Origin: Candidatus Moraniibacteriota bacterium
GTDB lineage: Bacteria; Patescibacteriota; Minisyncoccia; Moranbacterales; UBA2206
Direction of reading: 5' to 3'
DNA length: 19,916 nucleotides
Assembly: GCA_026396205.1 (NCBI GenBank)
Contig: JAPLXF010000043.1
Span: 1-19,916 of the forward strand
Numbering within the stretch: position 1 is the stretch's first letter; each line of letters starts with the position of its first letter. The notes beneath the pieces were generated by a model, which was not told the origin of the DNA, did not search any database, and was given only the letters and a program-made list of their open reading frames with translations. This document shows positions 5,882 through 13,140 of this stretch, piece after piece. The position numbers and the translations under genes were made by a program.

Positions 5882-8263
5882 TTAAGCGGTAACTTCTTTA
5901 ACCCGGGCCGCTCTCTGGATAAATTCGCCGTATTTTTCCAGATTGATTTTATTCCCCACATTAAAGGCGTCAATCTCTTTTCCCAGCGAAATATTTTTTT
6001 CCGACTTGTGCTTTCGGATGGAAATTATCGCTTCTATCACGGCGGAAAATTCGGCGGAAAATTCCGGCGAAACTTTCCACGATTCATTGGCTTCGGGCCA
6101 CTCGGAAACGTGGATACTTTTCTGGTTTTCGTATTCCTTGAAAAGCAGCTGATAAATTTCTTCCGTGATGAACGGCATTATCGGCGCATACATTTTTAAA
6201 ATCGCCAAGAGACATTGAAAGAGCGTCGCTTTAGCGGCTAAAACTGCCGGCGAGTTTTTATCTTCCGCGTACAGGCGGTATTTTATAAATTCCAGATAAT
6301 TATCCGTAAATTTATTCCAGAAAAAAGATTCCATCTGGTTTTTGGCTTTGGAATATTCATAAGTTTCAAAACTTTTTTCCACTGTTTTAATCGTTTCGTA
6401 AAGTTCATTCAAAATCCACCGGTCAGCCGGTTCATAATTAACTTTAATATTTTTATCCGGATTAAGATTTTTCAGATGCGGCTGGGCAAACCGGAAAACA
6501 TTCCACAGTTTGGTAATGGTTTTTTTGCCCATTTTCACTTCTTCTTCGCTATAGCGCATATTCTCGCCTAAAGTTGCGCCGGTAGCCCAATAGCGCAAAG
6601 CGTCCGCGCCGGACTCTTCAATTATTTTTTCCGGCAGAGTGTAATTCCCCAAGCGCTTGGAAATTTTCTTGCCAGCCATGTCCAAACCGTGGCCGGAAAT
6701 CATCACATCATGGAAAGGAATTGAATTATCATGAAAGTAAGATTTGGCGACGGTATAAAAAAGCCAAGTCCTGATTATTTCAAAAGCCTGCGGCCGCAGC
6801 GTGGCCGGATATAATTTTTTCTGCATCTGCGGATTTTCTGCTAGCCGCGCGCCGATAACCGGCGTCATAGATGAAGTCATCCAGGTGTCCATCACATCGC
6901 TTTCCGGCACAAATTCCATGGAGCCGCATTTCGGGCAAGCTTTAATTTCCGGCTGCGATTCCAGCGGATCCACCGGCAGATTTTTTTCTTCGGCTAAAAT
7001 TATTTCGCCGCATTTTTTACAATACCAGACCGGAAAAGGCACTCCGTAGTAGCGCTGGCGGGAAATGCACCAGTCCCATTTGAGCCCTTCCACCCAATTC
7101 TCATAGCTTTTTTTCCATCTTTCCGGAAACCAGCGGAGCTTTTGGCCTTGCTGCAAAAATTCTTTTTTCTTATCCATCAATTTTATGAACCACTGCTCCG
7201 TTTCTATGTATTCCACGTCCGTCCGGCAGCGTTCATGGATAAAAACGCTGTGTTTGATCGGCTCAATTTTTTCAAGGGCGCCGATTTTTTTGAGATCCTC
7301 CACTATTTCTTTCCGGGCCTCCGCTACTGTCAGGCCGGCATATTTTCCGCCAATCTCGGAAATTTTTCCGTCCGGCAGAATTAATTTGAATGTTTTTGAT
7401 TCCGGGTGGCGCGCGAGCCATTCAATGCATTCGCCGCCGCCGTAACTGCAGTAATAAACTATGCCGGAACCGAAATCCATATCCGTGGCTTCGTCGGCCG
7501 TCATGACTACTTCCGCTTTGGTCAGCGGCATAATGACTTTTTTCCCAATCAAATTCTGATGTTTTTTATCCTGCGGGTTGACGGAAATTCCCATACAGGC
7601 CGGCAAAAGTTCCGGGCGGGTAGTGGCAAAAACCAGTTCTTCACCAGTCTCCGCCTTAGCTTTGATGTAAACCAATTGGCTGTCTTTTTCTTCCACTTCC
7701 AAATCGGCTTGAGAAATGGCGGTTTGGCAAGTCGTGCACCAGAGCGCCGGCTTCTGGGCGCGGTAAATTAAATTTTTCTTATATAAATCCAAAAACGACC
7801 ATTGGGATATTTTCCGGCAATGCTCGTTGATGGTGCTGTAAGTTTTAGACCAGTCCACCGAAATGCCGAGGAGAGTCCAAAGTTTCCGGTAAGTTTCGGC
7901 GCCGATTTTGGTTTCTTCCAAACACTTTTTGACAAATTCGCTGCGGCTGATTTTGGATTTGTCAATCTTATATTTTTTCTCCACGAACCTTTCCGTCGGC
8001 AAGCCGTTGTCGTCAAAACCCATCGGATAAAAAACATTGAAGCCTTTCATCCTTTTATAGCGCACCACGAATTCCGCCTGGGAATAGCTCATGATGTGGC
8101 CGGTGTGCAAATGGTCGGCGCTGACATAGGGCGGCGGAGTGTCCACGGAAAAAATCGGCTGATCTGAATTTTCGTCAAATTTATAAATCCCCTCCTTTTC
8201 CCAAAACTCCCGCCAAAATTCCTCCCGTTCTTGGATATTATATTGTTTCGGAATCTCGTTCAT
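5882..8263 (-). CDS. valS: Valyl-tRNA synthetase, archaeal/rickettsial-type
   Basis: A class I synthetase that charges tRNA-Val and edits threonine. It has HTGH (residues 53-56) in the HIGH position, KISKR (533-537) in the KMSKS position, the CP1 editing domain (FATTRPELLP at about 212-221 to about 290) and a zinc ribbon C415-x2-C418/C443-x2-C446. The blocks YKRMKGFNVFYPMGFDDNGL and PTERFVEKK match the archaeal and Rickettsia type, not the usual bacterial type with MGW-D-HAG. At 793 aa it is shorter than typical bacterial ValRS because the C-terminal coiled-coil arm is missing. ATG 8263 follows directly on the right end of a 135-bp inserted element and has no SD; the likely ancestral promoter lies beyond that element. 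Confidence 0.96.
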   Translation of the reverse strand: MNEIPKQYNIQEREEFWREFWEKEGIYKFDENSDQPIFSVDTPPPYVSADHLHTGHIMSYSQAEFVVRYKRMKGFNVFYPMGFDDNGLPTERFVEKKYKIDKSKISRSEFVKKCLEETKIGAETYRKLWTLLGISVDWSKTYSTINEHCRKISQWSFLDLYKKNLIYRAQKPALWCTTCQTAISQADLEVEEKDSQLVYIKAKAETGEELVFATTRPELLPACMGISVNPQDKKHQNLIGKKVIMPLTKAEVVMTADEATDMDFGSGIVYYCSYGGGECIEWLARHPESKTFKLILPDGKISEIGGKYAGLTVAEARKEIVEDLKKIGALEKIEPIKHSVFIHERCRTDVEYIETEQWFIKLMDKKKEFLQQGQKLRWFPERWKKSYENWVEGLKWDWCISRQRYYGVPFPVWYCKKCGEIILAEEKNLPVDPLESQPEIKACPKCGSMEFVPESDVMDTWMTSSMTPVIGARLAENPQMQKKLYPATLRPQAFEIIRTWLFYTVAKSYFHDNSIPFHDVMISGHGLDMAGKKISKRLGNYTLPEKIIEESGADALRYWATGATLGENMRYSEEEVKMGKKTITKLWNVFRFAQPHLKNLNPDKNIKVNYEPADRWILNELYETIKTVEKSFETYEYSKAKNQMESFFWNKFTDNYLEFIKYRLYAEDKNSPAVLAAKATLFQCLLAILKMYAPIMPFITEEIYQLLFKEYENQKSIHVSEWPEANESWKVSPEFSAEFSAVIEAIISIRKHKSEKNISLGKEIDAFNVGNKINLEKYGEFIQRAARVKEVTA

Positions 8264-8264
8264 A

Positions 8265-8399
8265 CCCAGTAGTAGAACTTTAATATTAATTACTAAAAAA
8301 TATTAAAACTCTGCTTATGCTTTATTTTCTCATAAAATCACTAATTTTCCCAGAACTTTTAAATTGCCAAAGGCAATTGATTAAAGTTTCACTACTGGG
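8265..8399. mobile_element. 135-bp MITE-like element inserted at the valS start codon
   Basis: Terminal inverted repeats of 20 bp, CCCAGTAGTAGAACTTTAAT (8265-8284) and the complement of CCCAGTAGTGAAACTTTAAT (8380-8399), agree at 18 of 20 positions. Both ends are flanked by CATA (8261-8264 and 8400-8403), a candidate 4-bp target duplication that includes the valS start codon. The interior is AT-rich with one small hairpin (ATTGCC-aaa-GGCAAT on plus, 8362-8376) and no transposase, so the element would be non-autonomous. Confidence 0.7.
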
Positions 8400-8402
8400 C
8401 AT
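8322..8402 (-). CDS. Possible 26-codon upstream ORF created by the insertion
   Basis: The duplicated ATG at 8402-8400 opens a frame of 26 codons that runs through the inserted element to TAA at 8324-8322. It is out of frame with valS (139 nt offset). Given the promoter at 8410-8438, this ATG would sit at or near +1, so ribosomes loading on a leaderless mRNA would read this peptide first. Whether it is translated is unknown. Confidence 0.35.
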   Translation of the reverse strand: MPSSETLINCLWQFKSSGKISDFMRK

Positions 8403-8409
8403 ATTCTTA

Positions 8410-8438
8410 ATTTTAACCGCAAAAAGCTATTGGGTCAA
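8410..8438 (-). promoter_or_regulatory. valS promoter, ancestrally leaderless
   Basis: On the minus strand there is TTGACC (8438-8433), a 17-nt spacer and TAAAAT (8415-8410), then TAAGAAT and an ATG at 8402. Without the inserted element, that ATG would be the valS start codon at about +1. Confidence 0.65.
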
Positions 8439-8473
8439 ACAAAAACAGTCCCGACGTTACATTGAGACTGTTT
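8438..8473 (-). terminator. Rho-independent terminator after the 225-aa gene
   Basis: The 8-bp stem AAACAGTC/GACTGTTT (8473-8466 with 8450-8443) has a 15-nt loop and is followed by a U-rich run (TTTTTGTTTG) on the minus strand. It overlaps the start of the valS -35 region. Confidence 0.75.
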
Positions 8474-8492
8474 TATAAATCAGACTTTATTA

Positions 8493-9170
8493 TTAAGGTA
8501 AAAGTTGAAAGTCAAGTTTTTGGGCGACTGACTGGCCGGTTGTTTGAGCGCCGGTTTTTTTGAATAAATTGTCAACTACGCCCATAATATCATCCGGAAA
8601 AGTGCCATTGCCGTGGGTGATATCAAAAACATATTTAGCGCTCTCTCCCAGCTTAGAGCCTTCAAAAGGACAGCCCGGATTGGGATTGGTTTTGCATTCC
8701 TGGGAATTTTTTTGCTTGTCCCATTCGCTTTTATTCCAAGCGGTGATGGCAATCACATCCACATAGCCATTCAGCTTGCTGCCATTGGATAAGATAGCAT
8801 AAGGATAAGCCTTGTCAGTCGTGGGAACTAAAAAGTGTATATAAACAGTTCCGTTTGTAATCGCCTCTTTATTATTAATGTCCACCTTAAAATTTTCCCA
8901 GCCTTTGGGCAAAGTTATTTGGAAGCCAAAATCGGTATTGGTATAGGTCAGCGGATTATTTGGCGCGGGAGTTACCGGAGTTGCGGCCGGTTGAATTGGC
9001 TCGGTTGTTATTGGCGGAGTAGATATTGGCTGGTCCGTAGCGGGTTGTATTATGGGTAAAATATTTGGCTGCGTTTGAACCGTGCCCGTTTTGGAAATAT
9101 AAAGTCCGGCCATAATGCCTATAATCAACACCAGAATTATTATAATTGCAACTAATATTTTTTGGTTCAT
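8493..9170 (-). CDS. Membrane-anchored extracytoplasmic protein of unknown function
   Basis: The protein has 225 residues. An N-terminal TM anchor at about residues 5-27 (ILVAIIIILVLIIGIMAGLY) has no lipobox Cys, so it is likely a single-pass anchor. A Pro/Thr-rich linker follows (about 33-75, repeated QP, TP and AATPV units), then a globular outer domain starting YTNTDFGFQITLPKGWENF, a pattern seen in PsbP-like and other small secreted domains. Two Cys (CKTNPNPGC) could form a disulfide. A -10 box TATAAT (9184-9179) ends 8 nt before the ATG and no SD is present, so a leaderless mRNA is likely. It follows pheS by 46 bp and has its own terminator. No function can be assigned. Confidence 0.85.
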   Translation of the reverse strand: MNQKILVAIIIILVLIIGIMAGLYISKTGTVQTQPNILPIIQPATDQPISTPPITTEPIQPAATPVTPAPNNPLTYTNTDFGFQITLPKGWENFKVDINNKEAITNGTVYIHFLVPTTDKAYPYAILSNGSKLNGYVDVIAITAWNKSEWDKQKNSQECKTNPNPGCPFEGSKLGESAKYVFDITHGNGTFPDDIMGVVDNLFKKTGAQTTGQSVAQKLDFQLLP

Positions 9171-9178
9171 ATTTTTAT

Positions 9179-9210
9179 ATTATATTTAATTATTTATTTT
9201 CTAATTTCAA
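9179..9210 (-). promoter_or_regulatory. Putative promoter of the 225-aa anchored protein
   Basis: TATAAT at 9184-9179 ends 8 nt before the ATG. The best -35 is TTGAAA (9210-9205), but the spacer of 20 nt is long, so only the -10 is convincing. Confidence 0.4.
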
Positions 9211-9216
9211 AACACT

Positions 9217-10359
9217 TTACCGTAAAACGGCACCCAATTCCTCTTCGGTTTTTTGGCGGATTTCTGCCTGGATTTTGTTTATTTCTTCATTGGTCAAAGT
9301 CCTTTCCGACGAACGATACACGATGCGGAAGGTGTAGCTTTTCTTGCCCTCGCCGAATTTTTCTTCATTTTCATATTCATCCAAAAGCTTCACTTCTTCG
9401 ATTAAATCATTGGCATAGTCGCGGACAATCTCGTAGTAATTATTAAGGTTTAGGTTTTTGTCGATAATAAAAGAGATATCCCTTACGGTTTCAGGAAATT
9501 TGCTGACTTCTTTAAATTGGCTGTTTATATCCTTGAATTGGCTGGTAATTCTTGGATCATTTGACCATAATATTCTTATATCAGGTATTTCCATTTTTAC
9601 CATTGCCCATCTGTCCATTCCAAAACCAAATGCCCAGCCGTTGTAAATTTCCGGATCCAGGCCGAAATTTTTTAAACATTGCTCATGTACCAATCCGGAA
9701 CCAGATAGCTCCATCCATTTATCGCCAAATTTAACCTCAATTTGCACCGAGGGATCGGTAAATGGAAAAGAATCAAATAAAAATCTGTATTCGCAATCTT
9801 TTCCAAAAACAGCTTTGGCCGCATCGGCTTGAATATCTTCAAGTTCCTTTTGAGTTATTATATGATCTGATTTTTTACAGATATAAAGACTATCAACCTG
9901 ATTGAACGCCGGATAATGGCTCCGGTCAATTTCATCTTTTCGAAAAACGATGCCCGGCGCCATAATTCCAACTTTCCCATCTTTTTCTAAAATCTTAAGA
10001 ATCCTATCATCGCGCAAGCAATATGGCCACATGGTTGTGGTTTGAGTGCGAAGAATATTCTCTTTATCCAGATAATATGTATCTGACTCACGCCTGGAGG
10101 GGTGATCCTTGGGGGTATTTAAGATATCAAAGTTTTCTTCAACTGTAACGATTTTCGGGAAGTCAACAACATAAAAATTTTTAAATCTGGGCAAATTCAG
10201 TATGGCGTCAACTAAAATTTTAACCGGAGAGCCTTCTTTCTTAGTCAGATCCGGCAATGCCAAAAGCCTCTTTATGCGCTCGGCTTTTATATCGCTCCTT
10301 TTATTTAATTCTTCTATTAAAAGTTTTTCTTTGGCGTCCTCAATGACAATTTTTCTCAT
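9217..10359 (-). CDS. pheS: Single-chain phenylalanyl-tRNA synthetase (PheS core fused to FDX-ACB)
   Basis: A class II synthetase that charges tRNA-Phe. The catalytic part has HPSRRESDTYYLD and LRTQTTT (about 86-109), motif-2-like APGIVFRKDEIDRSHYPAFN (134-153), FPFTDPSVQIEV (198-209) and motif 3 GWAFGFGMDRWAM (241-253). Residues 287-380 form an anticodon-binding FDX-ACB domain (FPETVRDISFIID, then YTFRIVYRSSERTLTNEEI). Bacterial PheRS is normally alpha2beta2 with FDX-ACB at the end of PheT; this fused layout is that of the monomeric mitochondrial enzyme. Start chosen at ATG 10359, 4 bp after the upstream stop. An earlier in-frame GTG-type start would overlap the upstream gene by 134 bp and add 46 unrelated residues. 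Confidence 0.93.
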   Translation of the reverse strand: MRKIVIEDAKEKLLIEELNKRSDIKAERIKRLLALPDLTKKEGSPVKILVDAILNLPRFKNFYVVDFPKIVTVEENFDILNTPKDHPSRRESDTYYLDKENILRTQTTTMWPYCLRDDRILKILEKDGKVGIMAPGIVFRKDEIDRSHYPAFNQVDSLYICKKSDHIITQKELEDIQADAAKAVFGKDCEYRFLFDSFPFTDPSVQIEVKFGDKWMELSGSGLVHEQCLKNFGLDPEIYNGWAFGFGMDRWAMVKMEIPDIRILWSNDPRITSQFKDINSQFKEVSKFPETVRDISFIIDKNLNLNNYYEIVRDYANDLIEEVKLLDEYENEEKFGEGKKSYTFRIVYRSSERTLTNEEINKIQAEIRQKTEEELGAVLR

Positions 10360-10363
10360 AATT

Positions 10364-10801
10364 TCATTTCCAGTTATTTTTACAATTAAAACAGTGCCAT
10401 TTTCCTCGCTTAAATATAATTGGGAAACCAAGCAATAAAACCGAAAGCGCAAAGGCTCTTTTGGAAATTGGTTCTCTGAAAATTTCCAATGAACCACAAT
10501 TGGGACAATAGTTTTTTATTTTTTGCAATTTATTATTTTCTATTCTTTTTTTATCTTCTTCGGTAACGTTATAAATTTCTTTGGCATCCAATTGATGAAA
10601 AATTTCCAAGGCCTTTTTGGCATCTTTAATTTTAACGCCTAATTTAACGCCCCCATAGGCTACCGCATTAAGTGGATTCATATTTATTAACTCATCATTT
10701 TCAATTTCACATTGTATGCCTTCTGATTCCAGCTTAGTTTTACAAACTTCAGCTGAAACAACATCGGGAAATGTCCTGGCTGTTATCCATTTTTTTTGCA
10801 T
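10364..10801 (-). CDS. DUF2007-like protein with C-terminal zinc ribbon
   Basis: The N-terminal 75 residues (WITARTFPDVVSAEVCKTKL, ESEGIQCEIENDE, GVKLGVKIKDAKKALEI) look like DUF2007, a small ferredoxin-like fold annotated as a putative signal-transducing domain. A C-terminal ribbon has CPNCGSLE (about residues 98-105) and CFNCKNNW (137-144), enclosing a hydrophobic stretch (AFALSVLLLGFPIIF) that could be a membrane hairpin. At 145 aa it is a plausible full-length protein. It lies 4 bp before pheS and 4 bp after the small membrane protein gene, so the three form an operon. A link to PheRS is not shown. Confidence 0.82.
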   Translation of the reverse strand: MQKKWITARTFPDVVSAEVCKTKLESEGIQCEIENDELINMNPLNAVAYGGVKLGVKIKDAKKALEIFHQLDAKEIYNVTEEDKKRIENNKLQKIKNYCPNCGSLEIFREPISKRAFALSVLLLGFPIIFKRGKWHCFNCKNNWK

Positions 10802-10805
10802 AAAT

Positions 10806-11072
10806 TTATTTAATATAAATATAATAAATAGCTACGAAAATATTAACCATTATAACATTAGCTAAAATTCTCCCTAAATAATTAAATGGTTTTAAATCTT
10901 TTTTGGGAAAATTTGCATTTAATAATCTATTTTTAAATCTAATATAAAACCAAGGGGCATCAAATCTTGTTCTAGAGCTATAATAACTTTTGTTATAATC
11001 TTCAAAAACTATTCCAACTGGAATAAAAGCAATGACTATAGCAATTACATTCAAAATTATTATCAATAACAT
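10806..11072 (-). CDS. Small membrane protein, 88 aa, unknown
   Basis: Two hydrophobic helices, at residues 2-23 (LLIIILNVIAIVIAFIPVGI) and about 66-86 (ILANVIMVNIFVAIYYIYI), flank a basic, Tyr/Phe-rich middle (YYSSRTRFDAPWFYIRFKN). It is the first gene of a tight operon with the DUF2007-like gene and pheS. There is no SD. The protein is not recognised; the length and the close operon spacing are the main reasons to treat it as real. Confidence 0.7.
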   Translation of the reverse strand: MLLIIILNVIAIVIAFIPVGIVFEDYNKSYYSSRTRFDAPWFYIRFKNRLLNANFPKKDLKPFNYLGRILANVIMVNIFVAIYYIYIK

Positions 11073-11169
11073 AAATTAAAACTATTTAATAAGTTTTAAA
11101 TTAACACTTTTTAATAATACTTTATTTAGGAAAAAAGGTCAAAAAAACAAGATAAGCAAAAAATTGGCA

Positions 11170-11197
11170 TTGCTTTTTGTTGCTTTAGGATTATAAT
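11170..11197 (+). promoter_or_regulatory. Promoter of the Cys-rich small gene
   Basis: TATAAT (11192-11197) has a weak -35 TTGCTT (11170-11175) 16 nt upstream. About 50 nt of leader follow before a strong SD. The rest of the divergent gap 11073-11254 is AT-rich; I see no clear promoter there for the minus-strand operon. Confidence 0.5.
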
Positions 11198-11254
11198 TAA
11201 AAAATGGATGATCGTTTTTTAACATAAAAACATTTCAGCCAAAAGGAGGGACCT

Positions 11255-11440
11255 ATGTGTGACGTAAAAAAATCACCATGCTTAAATTGCAAGAAATCCA
11301 AAGGTATCCCTGAGTGCAGCATAAAATGTCGGAAAATCGATGAATACCAGCGCACAACCGCCCTTGATCGCAAGTATAACGCACCGCCAGTGGTTTACCT
11401 GGATGGTACTGGCAGAAAAATGCCGATCTTCGTGCGCTAA
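11255..11440 (+). CDS. Cys-rich small protein, 61 aa, putative zinc binding
   Basis: This is the only clear protein-coding gene on the plus strand. The start is set by the SD AAAGGAGGGACCT before ATG, and a terminator begins 23 bp after the stop. The N-terminal half holds Cys residues at 2, 9, 12, 21 and 25 (PCLNCKKSKGIPECSIKCRK), a likely zinc site, followed by IDEYQRTTALDRKY, which looks helical. I know similar short CxxC...CxxxC proteins from phages and Firmicutes, but I cannot name a family. Independent promoter, SD and terminator on the opposite strand suggest a self-contained, perhaps acquired, unit. Confidence 0.82.
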   Translation: MCDVKKSPCLNCKKSKGIPECSIKCRKIDEYQRTTALDRKYNAPPVVYLDGTGRKMPIFVR

Positions 11441-11462
11441 CAACCCTCTGAATTAACTCACA

Positions 11463-11498
11463 AAAAACCCTCTCTTGTTAATATACAAGCGGGGTTTT
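11463..11498 (+). terminator. Terminator of the Cys-rich small gene
   Basis: AAAAACCC pairs with GGGGTTTTT, and CTTG pairs with CAAG inside, with small bulges and an 8-nt loop. The U-rich run on the plus strand is part of the 3' arm. Confidence 0.8.
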
Positions 11499-11514
11499 TA
11501 TTTATTATTGCAGC

Positions 11515-11543
11515 TAAAAAAATAGGGGACATTGTCCCCTATT
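11515..11543 (-). terminator. Terminator of the tyrS transcript
   Basis: The 10-bp perfect stem AATAGGGGAC/GTCCCCTATT (11543-11534 with 11530-11521) has a 3-nt loop and is followed by UUUUU on the minus strand. It ends the unit containing the 114-aa gene. Confidence 0.92.
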
Positions 11544-11558
11544 GAATTTTAAGCGGTT

Positions 11559-11903
11559 TTAAAGCGGATTTTTTCCATCGAAAGAAAAAGCAAAACGAAA
11601 AAAAACCTTTTTTTGTTTTTCAAAAAACAGAAAACACTCCGGAAAACTTTTTTTTGGATTAGCTCCAAAAAAAGTGCAACATGTGCCTCCAATTTCGATT
11701 TTATCGCCCTTGTTTATTTTGCCTTCAGCAAATTTTTTTGCCATAGCTGAATGCGAAACAACCAAAGTATATTTTTTTATCATTTTTCGACATTCTTCCG
11801 TTTCTTTTTTTCGCGGAAAAATTAAAAACTGATAAAAAAACATTGGAATTAGAGAATATTTCCTAATTTTATCTATTTTGACTACCCGAAAATCTTTTTC
11901 CAT
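11559..11903 (-). CDS. Small basic hypothetical protein, 114 aa
   Basis: The start at 11903 has the SD GGAGGATGTT before ATG, 28 bp after the tyrS stop, and a strong terminator follows the stop by 15 bp. The protein is Lys- and Phe-rich. It contains KKYTLVVSHSAMAKKFAEGK and then INKGDKIEIGGTCCTFFGAN, with a CC pair. One weakly hydrophobic stretch (YSLIPMFFYQFLIF) occurs near residues 16-29. I do not recognise it. Its genuineness rests on the SD, the terminator and its position as second gene after tyrS. Confidence 0.75.
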   Translation of the reverse strand: MEKDFRVVKIDKIRKYSLIPMFFYQFLIFPRKKETEECRKMIKKYTLVVSHSAMAKKFAEGKINKGDKIEIGGTCCTFFGANPKKSFPECFLFFEKQKKVFFRFAFSFDGKNPL

Positions 11904-11931
11904 AACATCCTCCTTTTTTATTCAATGTTTT

Positions 11932-13131
11932 TTAGAATTTTATTTTCGTAAATCCGAATTTTCCAATTTTTAACGTACTGCCGTTATTATTTTTATTTAA
12001 AACCAATTGCCAATCTTCAACTTTTTTCCCGTTTATTTCCACTCCACCTTGTTCAATTTTACGCCTGGCGTCGCTCAAGCTTTTGGCCAATCCCGCCAGA
12101 ACCAAAAATTCTACCAGCTTTATCTCGTTTTTGTCAACCTTAACTTCTTTTATACCTTCCGGCATTTCTTTTTTGGAAAAAGTATTGATAAAATATTCCT
12201 TGGCTTTTTGGGCTTCATTTTCTCCGTGGTAAATTTTTACGATTTCAAAAGCCAGTTCCAATTTAGCATCACGGGGATTAATTGAATCAGATTTCAGACC
12301 GCTTTCTATTTTTTTAACTCTTTCCATTGGAACGCGGGTGCAATGGATAAAATATTTCACGATTAAATCATCCGGCATACTCATTATCTTGCCGAACATA
12401 TCATTCGGATCGTCGGTCAAATTGATGGTATTGCCCCAGCTGGAACTCATCTTGCGCCCATCAGTGCCTTCAATCAGATTAACCAGCATAATATTTTGCG
12501 GTTTTTGCTGGAAATGCCTTTGCAATTCACGGCCGGCTAAAATATTGAATTTTTGGTCGGTTCCGCCAATCTCCACATCTGCTTTTATAGCGACGCTGTC
12601 ATAGCCCTGCATTAAAGGATATAAGACTTCCCGCAGAGATACTCTTTTTCCTTCCTTCACTCGTTCGCGGATATTCTCTCTAGAAGAAAATTCAGTCCAG
12701 GAAAACCGGTCGGCATGTTCGCCAATCTCGCGGTAGCCTAATTTATCCAGCCATTTAGAATTGTATTTTATTTCTACTTTATCCAAATCCAGAATTTTTC
12801 CCGCTTGCTCTTTGTAAGTTTTTAAATTTTTTTCTACCGCTTCTTTGGAAAGCATTGGCCGTTCGCTGTCTTTATCGGAAGTATCGCCAATCACGCCGGT
12901 CGCGTCGCCGAATATTAAAACTATCTGATGCCCTAAATCCTGCAAATCTTTCATTTTTAAAAGCGTGATAGCCCGGCCCAAATGCAAATTCGGGCTGGTC
13001 GGGTCAATGCCCAATTTAATCCGCAGTTTTTTTCCGCTCAAAAGTTCTTTCTTTAAATCGTCTTTATCAATCACTTCCGCCACGCCCCGGCTTAAAATTT
13101 CGTCTATTTTATTTTCTAAAGTATTTTTCAT
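11932..13131 (-). CDS. tyrS: Tyrosyl-tRNA synthetase
   Basis: A class I synthetase of 399 aa that charges tRNA-Tyr. It has GIDPTSPNLHLGRA with HLGR (residues 50-53) in the HIGH position, the Tyr-pocket block YPLMQGYDSVAIKADVEIGG and TDQKFN, KMSSS (227-231) as the KMSKS loop, and a C-terminal S4 RNA-binding domain (LVEFLVLAGLAKSLSDARRK, then GGVEINGKKV). Length and domain order are normal for the bacterial TyrRS group with ALP-free HLG signature. ATG 13131 has no SD and lies 9 nt after a -10 box, so the mRNA is probably leaderless. Upstream is a terminated structured RNA gene rather than a recognisable T-box. Confidence 0.97.
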   Translation of the reverse strand: MKNTLENKIDEILSRGVAEVIDKDDLKKELLSGKKLRIKLGIDPTSPNLHLGRAITLLKMKDLQDLGHQIVLIFGDATGVIGDTSDKDSERPMLSKEAVEKNLKTYKEQAGKILDLDKVEIKYNSKWLDKLGYREIGEHADRFSWTEFSSRENIRERVKEGKRVSLREVLYPLMQGYDSVAIKADVEIGGTDQKFNILAGRELQRHFQQKPQNIMLVNLIEGTDGRKMSSSWGNTINLTDDPNDMFGKIMSMPDDLIVKYFIHCTRVPMERVKKIESGLKSDSINPRDAKLELAFEIVKIYHGENEAQKAKEYFINTFSKKEMPEGIKEVKVDKNEIKLVEFLVLAGLAKSLSDARRKIEQGGVEINGKKVEDWQLVLNKNNNGSTLKIGKFGFTKIKF

Positions 13132-13140
13132 AGCACTTTT

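Noticed and set aside
5819..8167. Several plus-strand ORFs of 69-126 codons
   Set aside because: They are antisense shadows of valS with low-quality sequences and no start signals.
9217..10497. 426-aa form of PheRS starting at 10497
   Set aside because: The extra 46 residues are the shadow of the zinc-ribbon end of the upstream gene. ATG 10359 starts 4 bp after that gene's stop and fits the family.
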